From Hermatobates lingyangjiaoensis (taxonomy: Eukaryota; Arthropoda; Insecta; Hemiptera; Hermatobatidae): DNA of 64,000 nucleotides. Below are positions 13,558 to 25,890 of the stretch, in pieces (position 1 is the first letter of the stretch; every line of letters begins with the position of its first letter). The position numbers and the translations under genes are program-made. The stretch lies in contig JAPFBL010000255.1 of NCBI GenBank assembly GCA_026182355.1, positions 4,775,501-4,839,500 on the forward strand, written 5' to 3'. The notes under the pieces were generated by a model that was not told the DNA's origin, ran no database searches, and worked only from the letters and a program-made list of their open reading frames with translations.

Positions 13558-13765
13558 TATATATATATATATATTATATTTATGAAAGTGGGAAGCAGTC
13601 CTTCTTGAATACATATATTTAAAAATGATATGCCCGATTTCACTTTACTTAGCTTTGTAGAATATTTTTCCAAACTTGGAAACCATTTCTTCAATTCAGT
13701 TTCATTCAAATCAACGATTAGATCACTGTGCTTTTTCAATTTTGAAAAAGTTTTTATATATATAT
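13551..13765 (-). pseudogene. Penelope-like element, N-terminal ORF fragment
   Basis: The minus-strand translation includes LEKYSTKLSKVKSGISFLN followed by ICIQEGLLPTFIN. The pattern of a lysine-rich helix, SxxxFLxxCIxEGLLPxF, is the N-terminal segment of Penelope-like retroelement proteins upstream of the reverse transcriptase. Very similar fragments occur at 36215-36270 (minus), 37120-37227 (plus) and 58257-58320 (minus). At the protein's 3' side the frame runs straight into TA repeat (IYIYIY), so only the first part of the protein is present. At the 5' side another TA run (13757-13772) bounds it. It is a fragment with no catalytic residues. Confidence 0.65.
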
Positions 13766-13772
13766 ATATATA

Positions 13773-13925
13773 CAAATATTGATAAAAGTATCGACTGTGG
13801 ATTAGAAGCACAACTTAAAATTATACTTAAAAATTAAAATTAAACTAAGTTTAATTTGAACCTGAAGAACTGACTGAGTTGTGGTAAACTTTAGTTATAT
13901 ATATTTATATATATATGAGTTGGCA
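13773..13925 (+). mobile_element. Penelope-like terminus, family D fragment
   Basis: The sequence GTTTAATTTGAACCTGAAG, AACTGACTGAG, then TAAACTTTAGTT matches the right arm of the palindrome at 58966-59165. The left part (TTGATAAAAGTATCGACTGT) is the inverted form of the extreme end near 59145. TA runs bound it on both sides (13757 and 13896). Confidence 0.6.
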
Positions 13926-15639
13926 GCAAATGTTCTTGATCCCAACTTTTGGAGGGAGGGGAGAGAAGGAAGATAAAAAAAATAAAAGAAAAATAAAGAT
14001 TAAAAGAATGATGAAATCAAACAAAAAATAAAATTAAAAACTAATAACAACTTGTAAAAAACCAAAACTAAAAAAGAGAAATTGATTAAGTAAGAAAGAC
14101 TAAACTAAAATAAAGGAACAATTAATGGTGGAGGTTAAGCCCAGGAGCAGATGTACTACCCACAAGACTAAAAAGTGCTTCTTCTGAAGCTCTCAAAGTG
14201 GCCTTCGACTTAGTTTCATCAATCTGCCTCAGGACCTGTACATGGAGACAGTCATTGAATGTGAATCTGTGATTATTATATATATATTTAAATATCAATA
14301 GAACGTTATGTTATGGTAGGTAATTAATTATGTGTTGACATAGCCCTCCAGATATTTAGAAATATTAACAAATCGTTGGCCAGGGTGATTTTTCAGAACT
14401 GTCTCATGCTCGACAAATCATGGTAAAGTAATATAGTATATTTTAATCAAGATTTCACAATAATCATGTGATATAAAAACTAACTTCTATACCTATCAAT
14501 GTATTTGCTTATGTTGAATTATATTCCACTCTACAAAGAAATTTGAATGCATTTGTTTTTAGATATGCTTTTTGAGAGCATTTACAGTTTGCTCCTGTGA
14601 ATTCTTTATTGACTGAATTATTAAAACTACTTCAACTACTAATTCATTGAAATGTCCCTCCTCCTATATAGAGAAAACATTAAAGGGTGCTAAAAAAACT
14701 CTCTAATGATATAACAGAAACCCAAATGTCAAATTCATTAGCAAATGTCATAGTTTTAAAGTATTATGAGTCAGTCAGTGGGCTCACTTCCTAGACTTGA
14801 TACATTCCGGGATCTGTATGTCTGGCATTAAGATTTGTCAATGCCTCTAGCATGTAGATTAATTACTACACATTTGTTAGACAACCATCTATCACACCCC
14901 TTTCCTTCTGTAGTTTTACAATTAATTCCTCTTACATATCGCATTATACCATTAATGTATCTTCTAATTTCATTTACCAACATTTAATTAACATTTTCCT
15001 CGATTTTAATAACTCAATATTAACAAATTTAATAAGTTCAACTGATTATGCGTTATCCAAGCATGAGTTTATAGTTTTTAGGCATATACACTTTTTTTCA
15101 CAATCAAGTTATCTACAAATGGATACAAATGATAAACAAAATAAGAAAATGAAAGCTTCTGCATGGCTTATTAATTTTATTTAATTTTGCCAGCATTATT
15201 TCTTTTTTCATATATTTCACCCTTTAGCGTAAAGAAATTCAGAAATCATAAAATATACCACAACTCCTATTTTACCCATGCAATTTTATCAAAGAAATAT
15301 TCAACTCATTCTCTTAAAGAGTGATATTCTTTATTTATTTTCATTGTGAAAAGTCAAACAAAATAATTGTGAAGTTTATCGTGACTTGAAGGTTTCAGAA
15401 TCAATCATAAATAAAATTTTTATAATTCATTGCAAGAAAAAAACTTTTCATTTGTTTTAAAAATCTGGAAGTTTTTTCAGTTATTGCATCTGTCTGTTTC
15501 ATAATTTTTTAAGTATTAAAACCCTATCATAAATATATAGGGAAGAAAATAATGTTGCCTAAATTTCCATTTTGTCCAAAAAAGGAAGTTTTTCATGATG
15601 CAATATTGCCGAAAAATAATAGGAAACATTTGCACTAGA
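13926..15639. other. No gene seen
   Basis: AT-rich DNA with an A-rich stretch (13970-14110). No open frame of interest or repeat family was recognised. Confidence 0.35.
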
Positions 15640-15835
15640 AAGCCAATCTTTGGTAAAATGAGTTTTATCCACACACACACACACACAGACACACACGTAC
15701 ACACACACATATGATTGAGGAAATGTCAACAAAATAACATTAAAGACATTTTCAATGTCCTCATTTCATTGTGCAAATACGTATAAATCTTAAGTCGATT
15801 TTTTTCATGATCGCTATATTTCATTTAAAAGAATG
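15640..15835 (+). repeat. Possible decayed fragment of TIR element R
   Basis: A (CA)n tract at 15671-15708 followed by GTCGATTTTTTTCATGATCGCTATATTTC mirrors the 3' part of element R1. There a CCCA/CACA tract (25747-25779) precedes a TTTTTTCACGATCACTATAC end. The homology is short and diverged. Confidence 0.35.
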
Positions 15836-16030
15836 TAATAAAAAAAATAAAAGCACAAAATTGAAGAAGTAAAGAAATGAAGATTTAAAAAGTTTAATTG
15901 CAGTTTATGGTAAATGAATTTAATTTTTAAAAAAAATTATCAACTTCGGTTGATTTGAGGTGCAGATCTACTTCCGAGAAGACACAATATATGCTGTCTC
16001 CGAAGACTTAAAAGTAATTTGATAGTTATA

Positions 16031-16424
16031 ACCAGAGATATTCTCAACAATAACCGCCTCAAGTTATATTTAACTCCACTATAATCTGCATGAATGACAA
16101 TAGAAAGGTTGCTGCAATTGTCAACGGAAGACCCGTGTTTATACATGAGAATGATTAGTTTTGTTGAGCCAAGTCAATAGAAAACGTCAATATGGGTGTA
16201 GTCAAAACTATAAATGCTTTTATAGTTATAATTGCTTTTATAACATAGTTTTATGCAGAATAAGGTAGGTGTGATTACTAAGGAAGTAAATAAATCAAGT
16301 AACATGATCAATTGGGTGAGTTAAACATCCACGACGTCAATATTGAACTATACGGTTTGTGACATTGTGATGTTTGTGGTAAGAAATATACGAAAATGCG
16401 GTTATTGTTGAGAATATCTCTGGT
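16031..16424. repeat. 27-bp perfect inverted repeat pair, 394 bp overall
   Basis: The 27 bases at 16031-16057 are the exact reverse complement of 16398-16424 (GCGGTTATTGTTGAG, then AATATCTCTGGT). The intervening 340 bp has no recognised content. It could be the footprint of a small TIR element or a fold-back duplication; no target-site duplication was identified. Confidence 0.55.
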
Positions 16425-17848
16425 TTGGTTGTTTAGAGTAACATTTAAGTTACACTCACTTTGTGAAAGTGGAACACTTTTGCTTATACGTAGCTTGGGC
16501 AAGCGCATCAGGAATAACGAGGACTTTTCTCAAAAAAAATTAATTACGTTCATTACTCTCATTTCCTTCAAGTTTACATAAGTTATTCTAAAACAATCAT
16601 AAGGTAAAGGTAATAAGGTATTAAACACATAATGACCCAGAGTATAAGTGACTAGTTGAAAGTAAGTTGCTTTAAATAATGGCTTTTAAATTATTTTTCT
16701 CTTTCCACTGGTGATAGATCTTGTCCAGCATTCACCCTAAACCCACAGTTCAATTTGGTTGGTCATGTATTTATCAGTACATGTGCATCAGTTCTATGAT
16801 AACTACACCTTAAACTATCATATACTAATTACATAAGCTTACTCGTTTTTTATTTGTTTCTTTCATCATTCCTATACTTTCTTTATGTTATATTTTCTAC
16901 TAACCTGATTTCATGTAGCCCAAAGTAAACAAACAGATTAAACTTTAAATATGGCTTATTTACATCCTTGATAAAAGGACTTTAAGAAATTGAAAAAGAA
17001 CGTTATCAGAACAAAGAAAAGCTAGCTGAGTATAAAAAAGAAATAAAAGCTGAACTCAAAAAAATATATGTATTTTTATGGGAGAGTAGTCAATCATTAT
17101 TATTAAATTGTTGGACTCAAAGATATCATATCTATGATACCATATCATGCTATGTGGAAATACAGTAAACCACAATAAAAATAGTGTTCTCTGGAAGAAC
17201 TTAATAACCCACCTTATAAGCAAAATGGTTTATCATTTTAAAATTTTAGAAACAATATATAGCACCAAGATCATATTATCTTGTATAACACTTCTGGCGA
17301 TATTAATCGGCCCCTTTAATAAAACCACTATCAAAACTAATAATAACATAGTTTTGATTTAAAAAGTATGAAAGTTATGTGCACGCACAACTTAATTTTC
17401 ATTTAACTATAAATTAAAAAAAAAACTTGGTTTTCTTGATGAAAAAGAATATAAATTAAGCCAAAATATCAAGAATACTTAATAAAACTAATACATCAAC
17501 AAATGCCAGAAACATAAACTACAAAGTCACATACAGAGAATATAACTATTAAAACCAATTTATTCTTAAATTAAATGACATTAGGGACACCAAAGCTTAA
17601 AAATCAGTCAAAATATCAAGATCAAATTTTTAAAGATCCTATAATTTTTACGTAACTATAAGTAAAGGAGAAATATAGGATACACACAGAGATCACATCA
17701 TGACAAATGTCAGTAAAGCTTCTCTCAAAGATATTCATTGCTATTAAAATGAGCCAATTTAAAATTTATTTTGCAGCAATAGAATATCGTGGGAAAGTAG
17801 ACTTTTACAGTTTACATTAAAATAAGTTCTATTAATTCTCAAACTTAT
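16425..17848. other. No gene seen
   Basis: AT-rich DNA with only short open frames (16396-16581 and 17147-17362, both plus strand) lacking recognisable domains. Confidence 0.35.
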
Positions 17849-17935
17849 GGCTATCACACAAACTTAAGTTCTTCTGGCTATCACACAAACTTGAGTTCTT
17901 CTGGCTATCACACAAACTTGAGTTCTTCTGGCTAT
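17849..17935. repeat. 27-bp tandem repeat, three copies
   Basis: The unit GGCTATCACACAAACTT(A/G)AG, then TTCTTCT, is repeated three times almost exactly, followed by a partial GGCTATC. It sits immediately 5' of the mitochondrial-like insertion. Confidence 0.85.
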
Positions 17936-17989
17936 CGTTCTTCAGTCGTGTCATAAAGTCAACACAACGACTAATTTTAAATTACTAAA

Positions 17990-18710
17990 CAATTCTTTTT
18001 ATTATATTATGCTTGGAATTTATTATTTGTCTTCAATGCATAAACCTATATTATTAACTTCATTAAGAATAAGCTTTTAAGTCATAGGTATTTTATTTAC
18101 ATTTTTATGTTTCAATTTCAATATTATATTTTTTCTTACTTATTCTGTATGTGAAGGTGCTTTGGGTCTTTCAATTTTAGTTTCATTAATTTGTTTTTAT
18201 GGTAATATTAATTCTGTTTCTATCTTTTATGATAATATTTATTTTCTATACTTTCTTTTTATCTGTTTGTGTTTTTTTAATTCTAATTTTTTCATTTCAT
18301 TTATTTTTTTAGCTCTTAATTTTAAGTTATATAGCTATTATTCTAACATGAAATATCTTTTATCAAGAGATTTATCATCATTTCTGTTAGTTATTTTAAC
18401 AAATTGAATTTCTTTTAAATATATATTTCTGGACCGATACAGTGTAATGATAAAGAAATTGTAATACTGGTCTTTTAGATTTTTTTCATTTTTCCTTTTT
18501 TTTTTGGTAACACTTTTTTATTCTTTGTATTTTTTGAGGCTACACTTATTTAGAATTTAATTTTAATTCTTATTTCAGGTTAACAGATTGAAAGTCTTTC
18601 TTCAGGTTTTACTTTATTTTTTACACTCTATTTGGTTTTTTTACCTTTATTGTTAGGTATTTTTTTATTTGAAAAACTACCCTAATAGATCTTTTTTTAT
18701 TTTTATGTGA
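17990..18710 (+). pseudogene. Nuclear mitochondrial insertion: ND4L then ND4 fragment (numt)
   Basis: The plus strand reads as two mitochondrial complex I subunits, inner-membrane proton-pumping proteins. ND4L comes first: a hydrophobic run with LLTSL (about 18050), then the hallmark SVCEGALGLSILVSLI at about 18145-18192. An ND4 N-terminal part follows, with a membrane segment LSSFLLVILTN-W in which TGA stands for Trp, as in invertebrate mitochondria. Next are FVFFEATLI and QIESLSSGFTLFFTL (about 18525-18640), matching the conserved FFEA-L-P and ER-L-AG--F-FYTL regions of ND4. In-frame TAA and TAG codons, stops in every code, occur in both genes (for example after ATLI), and the ND4 region is compressed. 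It is therefore a dead copy. The T-rich coding strand and ND4L-ND4 order suit many animals, including arthropods. Exact ends are uncertain. Confidence 0.85.
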
Positions 18711-19745
18711 TTTTAATTTTTATATTTACCTTAATTTAATTTTTGCATTTTTGAGAACAAAAAATGTTGCAAAAGTGCAATATAAACAACACTAAAAAGA
18801 GTGACTAGTAAGTTACAAGCGTATTTGACTTTGTTTATTATAAACTAAGCTTTTAAAAAATGAAATCTTGTTAAATAAACTGAGGTTAAAAATGTATTTC
18901 TAAAAGTATGGTTGTAATTTAACTTGAATAATGGTTAGTTATTAGTTCAAATATATTTTCTCATGATATCAATTACATAACTTCACACTTGGAAACAAAA
19001 TGTACTTTATGAAATATGAAATAAAATCGATCCAGTATTTTCAATTTTTTTCAATCTGAATGGACAAGTTGGAAATAGTCAATAAAAAAATAGTTGCAGT
19101 TATTATACTCAATTCAACAGCATGAAAACTGACACAAGATGTTGATACACACTAAATTATATTGCTTGTCACAAAAATTATTTTGTAACTATATTTAATT
19201 TAAATTTACAAATTCGTTGTTATACATTACAGCCATGGTCACTGGACTAGTTTTGCGATTTTCATAAAATAAAAATAAATGTAGACATTTACTCTACCAA
19301 ATTGTGCTTAATTAGTCATTCAAAAGAAACATACTTTCAAAGCGTTCAGAAATTGTTTTAAATTAAACAACCTAATTTAATTTTAATTATAATTAACAGA
19401 ATGCAGCAGGTACATTGAAACAAATTAATTAAGTTGATTGCTTTCTCTTATTGGTCGATGGTAGTGCACATAAAGTAAAGTTGAGACCAATTGAGATTGA
19501 CCTCAACTGCATTGAGTAGACCAATCAAGATTGTTGATAATAAAAACTTAACTTAGCATGAACTATTAATTATGAATTTCAACTAACTAGTTGTTGGTTA
19601 CTGCAGTAATTTCAATAATTAGTGTGCCGCAATCTGTATTCAATACTGAAATTTTAGTAACATTGAGATACAAAAACCTGAGTTGTAGCTACCGGTGCAT
19701 TTATAACTTCTTTTTTTTTGCTGATAGTTGTTATTTTCAATAATC

Positions 19746-19870
<125 letters not shown>

Positions 19871-20182
19871 TGTATTTTAGGAGTAGAATTTATTTCATAC
19901 ATGTTTCATTAAATGCCTTGCTTATTTTTAGTCTAGTCCTTAAATATATATATTGAATATATAATATATATTATTTATAATATATGATGGGTGGGTTGTT
20001 TTTCCTAGTAGTTTTAGTTGCCGTGTGTTCCCTGTATGCGGTTGGTTTAATTCTGGTTTGTTTTGCAGAATCAGAAGTGCTTCAATTATTCAATTATTTA
20101 TAATATATATAATATATATATATTGAATATTTGTGGCAAAAATAATACCTTGCTTAAATTTTCTTATTTTTTCTTATTTTAG

Positions 20183-20462
20183 GAAAGAGTTATTTCAAGA
20201 AAATAAGGAGAGACGAAATTTATTTGTTGGAACAAACTAGATGAGTTACCAACGATTGAGCAGTAGTAGAGATACAGAAATAAACTAAGAACTAGCATCT
20301 AAGATGTCGAATATTTCCTTACACCATCACCCAGAGAAGAAAGTTGAAATTGTAAGCATTGATGAACAGATACTTTGGTTGCTAACGACGCATCTACGTG
20401 CACAACCAGTTAAAATAGAAAAGAAAGTAACATTTGAAATCAGGGTGACAAAAAAAAATTAG
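20183..20462 (+). other. Possible small exon with 52-codon ORF
   Basis: A strong 3' splice-site pattern (two TTCTTATTTT words, then AG at 20181-20182) precedes a more complex stretch. ATG at 20304 opens a 52-codon frame: MSNISLHHHPEKKVEIVSID and on to a stop at 20460-20462. A possible 5' splice site (AGG then GTGACA) lies near 20449. The residue mix is balanced and not low-complexity, unlike the surroundings. No family was recognised. It could be a 5' exon with a start codon, or chance. Confidence 0.25.
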
Positions 20463-22751
20463 TTCTAATTTATACTAATACTTCAATGAAATGATCAAAG
20501 TATATTCATTCAAATGAATCAAAGTATATCTTTACTGAAAATCAAATGTTCTAAAAACTTACCGAAACCGAATGTCCTTTGTTTTCTCTTCTCATGACGA
20601 TTAAACCAAAAATTTGAGAAGTAAGCGAAAATATTTTAATTATGCATATGTTATCGTATATTGTACTTGTACACATTTTAGACATGTAAACTATATATTA
20701 TCGTTGTTTTTGCAAATTACAATTGAATGGAACCATATTTTAACCTTAAACTACCAATTGTTTTAATATAAATATTCTGTTTTTGTGAACATAGAATATT
20801 TGTTGAATAAACATGAATGTAGGAAGAAGAACCACTAAGTTTCCAATGTTCATCCTCTCATATTTTTTTGGGATAATGAATACATTTTGTAATTACAACA
20901 TAAGTGCTTTAAAATGAATAGGTTCCTAAATTTATTGTTAACAAATTTATAAATTTGTTTATCTATAGCAAAGCTAAATATTGTTTACTAAATTGTTGTT
21001 GTTGTTAATACAACAACAAAAACAATATAAGTAAGATTATATTAAAAAATAATAATGTTTTTAATTTTTACAGATGTGTACATTTCAAAATGCACTCATG
21101 CCATTATTAATGAACTTTAATTGAATTATCATGGTTGGATAAACGTTAATAATATTTAACAGACAGCTAGTTGTTTGTTTCCACAAGATTTCTTTGCCCA
21201 ATCCAACATTAATTTTTTTTTTTTAGTTATTAAATAATTCAACTGATCTCGGTAAATTGAAAATTGAAATATACTATATTCAGCTTATATCTATGGAGGT
21301 ACTAACATCAAACCTCTCCTTTTAGTATTAAAATTCTAAATTATTATTTAGAATGTTAATACTAATTTATTAGGAACTTGTAATTTATACTTGCTTTTCT
21401 AGCCTCTAATAACTCTAAATTGCGGAATAATTATAGGTCAATATGAATGTTGCATGGAGAATATTTTCTGAATCAGAATATTGAAAGAGTAAATAAATAT
21501 TAGATCCATTAAAAGTGGCCAATAGGAAAAAATGAATTAACATTTAAAATCAGAATTATATATATATATATATATATAAACTGTTTCATCAACATTTGCT
21601 CTTTTTACAGAAATTTATCCGATAGTGAAATCGCAATGATTTAATTTTTGCTATAAAAGACAAAGTAGATAAATAACCATATTAAAATAAACAGAATGAC
21701 GATCCTGATAGTTAAAGATTCCAATCATTTAATAGAATAAATCTCCACATCATTTTACACAGTGAGTGAGTTCAGATTATGGAACTAGTAATAAGATATA
21801 TGTGCAACCTGACTTGGACAGTTCATTGTAAATATACAAAATACTAAGATAGTGAAAGTAACACATTAATGAATATTGATATATAATTATGATCATCAAA
21901 CAACAATACAAATATTCATCCTGAAGGATGGGGGAATCAATGTGTTTGATACTTCATTAGTTGCTTACTTATAATGTATCAGTTACAATAATAATATGTA
22001 TATATGTACATAGTTTTAGTACACATGTACATCCCAATGCTTCATGAAGAAAATATTTTTGAGGTTTATTGTTTACTTCAGACATTGGAGAGTCTACAGA
22101 GATCATGTGATTTATCTCAGTCTGAAAAAAGTAACGCAGTATCGTTTATTTACTTGCTGTATTGTTATTAATTGTAAACTGTTACTTTACTTTTAAAAAA
22201 ACTTTTTTATAACTATTATTTCTTAATGTAAGAGGTATATTGGAAAGGTTTCATCTCAGCAAAGAAAGTTGATTGAAAATAGTCGCTATGTATTCTATGT
22301 AAACTAAGGCAGTTTACGTAATATTGTTTTATGATTTGACCTTCACATGAGAAGCAACGAGTAGAAACAATGAAAGGAGTCATGTGAAGTATGAAATAAT
22401 GGAAGGAGAGGAGGACAGAGTGGGCTGCGAGATAATATCTTTACAGTAGAGCCAGTAAAGAGAACAATAGATGAGCATCATTTATCCTCCTTAAGAGGAC
22501 TAAAATGTGCAACCAGCCCAAGCTTTCATCGCTCTGCATCTACTACACAACAATGAAAGAATACCAGACCAGTTTTCTTGAGATTACATTATTTATTCAA
22601 TGATGTAAATTGTTCTTTGACAAATGCTACTTCATTTTCTGTTCAAATGCTAACGAATTCCATTCATCAACAAAGAATATTGGCTTCATTTTTCCTTTGA
22701 ATGAGTTGAAGGTGACACCAATAATTAATATATGATATCTATATCCATCAC
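20463..22751. other. No gene seen; short TA run
   Basis: AT-rich DNA with a short (TA)n at about 21557-21578. A slightly GC-richer patch at 22330-22560 has no recognised content. Confidence 0.35.
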
Positions 22752-23222
22752 TAAGGTGAATTATCACCACACTACTGATCTCAATTCGTCACTATAGCAG
22801 ATTATCACTACACTGTTGGACCACAAGTGACCACAGTGCTGATCTCAATTCGTCATTATGGCAGATTATCATTACGCTATTAACCACTAGTCACCACAGT
22901 GCTGATATCAATTCGTCATTATGGCAGATTATAACTATACTATTGATCACAAGTCACCATATTGCTGTTCTCAATTCGTCACTGTGGCGGATTATAAGTA
23001 CACTGTTGACCACAAGTCACCACAGTGCTGATCTCAATTCGTCTTTATGGCAGATTATCATTACGCTATTGACCACTAGTCACCACAGTGCTGATCACAA
23101 TTCGTCACTATGACAGATTATCACTACACTATTGACAACAAGTCACCACAGTGCTGATATCAATTCGTTACTATGGTGGATTATCTTTACACTGTTAACT
23201 ACAAGTCACCACAGTGCTGATC
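22752..23222. repeat. 63-bp minisatellite with three-unit higher-order pattern
   Basis: The anchor TCAATTCGT recurs at 22781, 22845, 22908, 22971 and 23034, with variant forms near 23097 and 23160, giving a 63-64-bp period and about seven units. The variable part alternates in threes. Units with CACTGTT are first, fourth and seventh; units with TACGCTATT and CCACTAG are second and fifth; units with ACTATTGA are third and sixth. A 189-bp ABC block was therefore probably duplicated as a whole. Confidence 0.9.
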
Positions 23223-23939
23223 TGGTTGTCCACTGTTACAATCTATCAGAGTGGTCCAATGTCACCACACTATTGATAACAATTGGCCATTGCAGTATAT
23301 TGTGTTGAATGGACAATCTCTGTTAAAAACAAGCACTCTCTCCACTTAACATTCAGACACATTCATTAACATACATTGCCACTCAGGCCTTGATTGTATA
23401 AATTAGTAATATTCTAAGGTGGTATCTGAATGTATTACATTTCTGTCCTTTGCCAGAGGGGGATTTTTCAATTGTAGGAAAAAGTTCTAACTTATTTTTA
23501 TTATATTGGGCTGGTTGTCAAGAAAAGATTACTACTGTTTGGTAATCGAGAGTGGTGAAAAAAAGAAAAGTTGTTACCCGTATATTGAGTTGCATTGTGA
23601 AGCAGAAGCAAGTGTAACCAAAGCAAAGATGAAACTTTCTTCACATTACCTAAAAAAAAAAATAATCAATATCTTTAAGTAACAGAACATTTTAATCTAA
23701 AAATAATATTAAAATGAAGTCTCAAGCAAGTACTGATGTAGTTTGACTCTCATACTTCTGATTTTGTTACAAAAGGAACGATTATATAATTAATTTGTTT
23801 GAAAATAATGAATTATTTTTGAAGGGTTCAACATTGTAATAAATATACTAATATTTTAGTTGTGTAAGAAATGATTTGGAAAAAAAATGTACAAGGGTCC
23901 ATTGATATGTTTGTGCAATATATATAAAAAATATAGGTA

Positions 23940-24135
23940 CATTAAAAAGACACACCTACAGTCTGTGATTTTTGGTTTGAAGCATCATCAGGACAGATAA
24001 TTCAGGGAATCCAAAGGCACCGGTGCAGCTGTAGTTGGGTCTCTAACTGTCTCTGCACCAGTGTGTGTTGTCCCTGTCTTATCACTCCAATTGACGGCTT
24101 CAACCAAAACTTAAAATGTGTTGGAACACACACCA
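23940..24135 (-). mobile_element. Penelope-like terminus, family B, decayed palindrome
   Basis: On the minus strand CCTGATGATGCTTCAAACC precedes AAAAATCACAGACTGTAGGT. This matches the family B end at 58712-58750 (CTGAAGA, TGGTTCAAACC, GAAAATTAGAGACTGTAAG). The first G of the GAAA box is lost. On the plus strand an opposed arm reads GACGGCTTCAACCAAAACTT near 24093-24112, so the copy is the usual fold-back form. Confidence 0.6.
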
Positions 24136-24229
24136 ATAAAGATATTAGAAAGATTCTGAAGTGAATGGTTTAAAAAAATTATAGGGGAATGATAATAACT
24201 TAAAAAAAATTGGAGTGGCCTACACTCTA

Positions 24230-25890
24230 CTTTACTATAAGTAACTTAATGTCAAATTTCTTGAGTATATAAAACATAACGTCTCATTTAAGCATAACGT
24301 AAACATCTAAATGGGATATAATTATTAGCCTATCATTCCTGAGGTAGTACAGATAGTGATTGAAGGACATATCATTTTATAAGCTTATTTTTGTACATCA
24401 CAAATAATTTATTATTTGCAAATAATTGCATTAGTATAACTACAGCAGTAATAACATTTTTGAAAAACCAAAATGAACATTTCCTGAAACGATTTATTCT
24501 CCTACAAGAGAATAGCTTTCGTTCAAACAGCCAGTGGATTTCTTATATCGTTTACTTGACATCCTTCTACATTGAATATTAAAGTAAAATTTTTAAATTT
24601 AAAACAGGAAAATACCCTTTTTTTCTCTGAAAAACATCTTTAACTGCGAAGAAAATGTTAAGTTTAATAAAGTGATGTAATATGTAAGTAGATTATAAAG
24701 ATTAAGTGATTTGTTAATAATTACGATAATTACATTTATTAATTTCTAAACGAAAGATTCAGATTATGAATTATCATTTACATTTTTGGTCTTTTATAGA
24801 ATTATCATACTGGGAATTTTAATCTTTAAAATAATAATAATAATAATAATAATAAGCTTCTTAGTATTTAATAAGATCATTTTCCTTCCCCTTTGTCAAA
24901 TAACATATATACGAATTTTTTCTGAGTGAGTGTTATCATTTTCCTGCACAATATTATTCCTCTTACATCTCATATAATTCAATAAACAATTTAAACTGTT
25001 CCTTTATAAAATCAATTTTATCTCAGTGGATTCGCTCAAAAAATTTCTAAGTCAATGTAAACAATGTAAAAAAATACAAAAAAATCGACAAGTATAGCAG
25101 GTGATCTCTTAGTCTAGGGTAAACAAAGAGTTTTTATATCGTTATTGCTCTTTCCCGTAATTGAAACTTCATGATTTTTTTTTTATGAATTGCTAATTTT
25201 TTGTTCCATTTTTGGTCAAATTTTCATTATTTTTTAAAGTGCCGTTTAGCGTCAAAAAAACATTTTCTGAAAACAGAAATCGTACTGTAACGCACCATTA
25301 GCGAATGTAATTTTGAAAAAATATATCTCAACTCATTCTACACATAATGGTCTATTTATAGGCATAGTTTCATTTTTGTCCGTCAAACAGTATGGCTTGT
25401 ATCGCCCTCACAAGGTTTGAGATTGAATTATAAGTCAAAATTTGTACATTTTATTGAAAAAAAATATTTCCTGTTGTTTTAAAATTCTGAATATATTTTT
25501 CGTTTGTTCCATTTGTAACCTCAAAGATAATGTCAAAATTTCAAAACTCTAGGATTATCAGTTTAGGAGAAATAAATGTTTTCAAAAAAACGGTTTTTGG
25601 CAAAAAAAGTGACTTTCCCATCATGCATAATTCTTCCCAAACAATAAGGATCTTCGTCTTTATGGGGTCCATTTTTGTGTAAAATATCAACTTGATCCAT
25701 CAAAGATTCTGGACCGTAGCGTGGTAACAAGCAATGCTAACACAAAACCCACCCACCCACCCACCCACCCACACACAGACATCATCGTAAAAACGTCATA
25801 AAACGACTTCTGGGACCTCAAAACATGTAATTGCGTCAAAGTCTCGAGATCGAATTTTTTCACGATCACTATACTTTACTTATAGTAAAG
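24230..25890 (+). mobile_element. TIR element R1 (non-coding, TA-flanked)
   Basis: The 15 bases CTTTACTATAAGTAA at 24230-24244 are the inverse of TTACTTATAGTAAAG at 25876-25890, and both ends are bordered by TA. This is the pattern of a Tc1/mariner-like TA duplication. The internal 3' part (24940-25890) recurs at 60520-61455 and 63570-64000, partly at 33880-34166 and inverted at 51425-51625. It contains a variable CCCA-type microsatellite (25747-25779). No transposase frame is visible, so it is called non-autonomous. Possible alternatives are a large MITE-like family or an old autonomous element eroded beyond recognition. Confidence 0.6.

Noticed and set aside
18162..18407. A nuclear gene for an 81-residue membrane protein
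   Set aside because: The frame is mitochondrial ND4L/ND4 sequence with TGA as Trp and true stops nearby; it is a numt.
25687..25869. ORF with GWVGGWVGF repeat
   Set aside because: It is produced by the CCCA microsatellite inside element R1.
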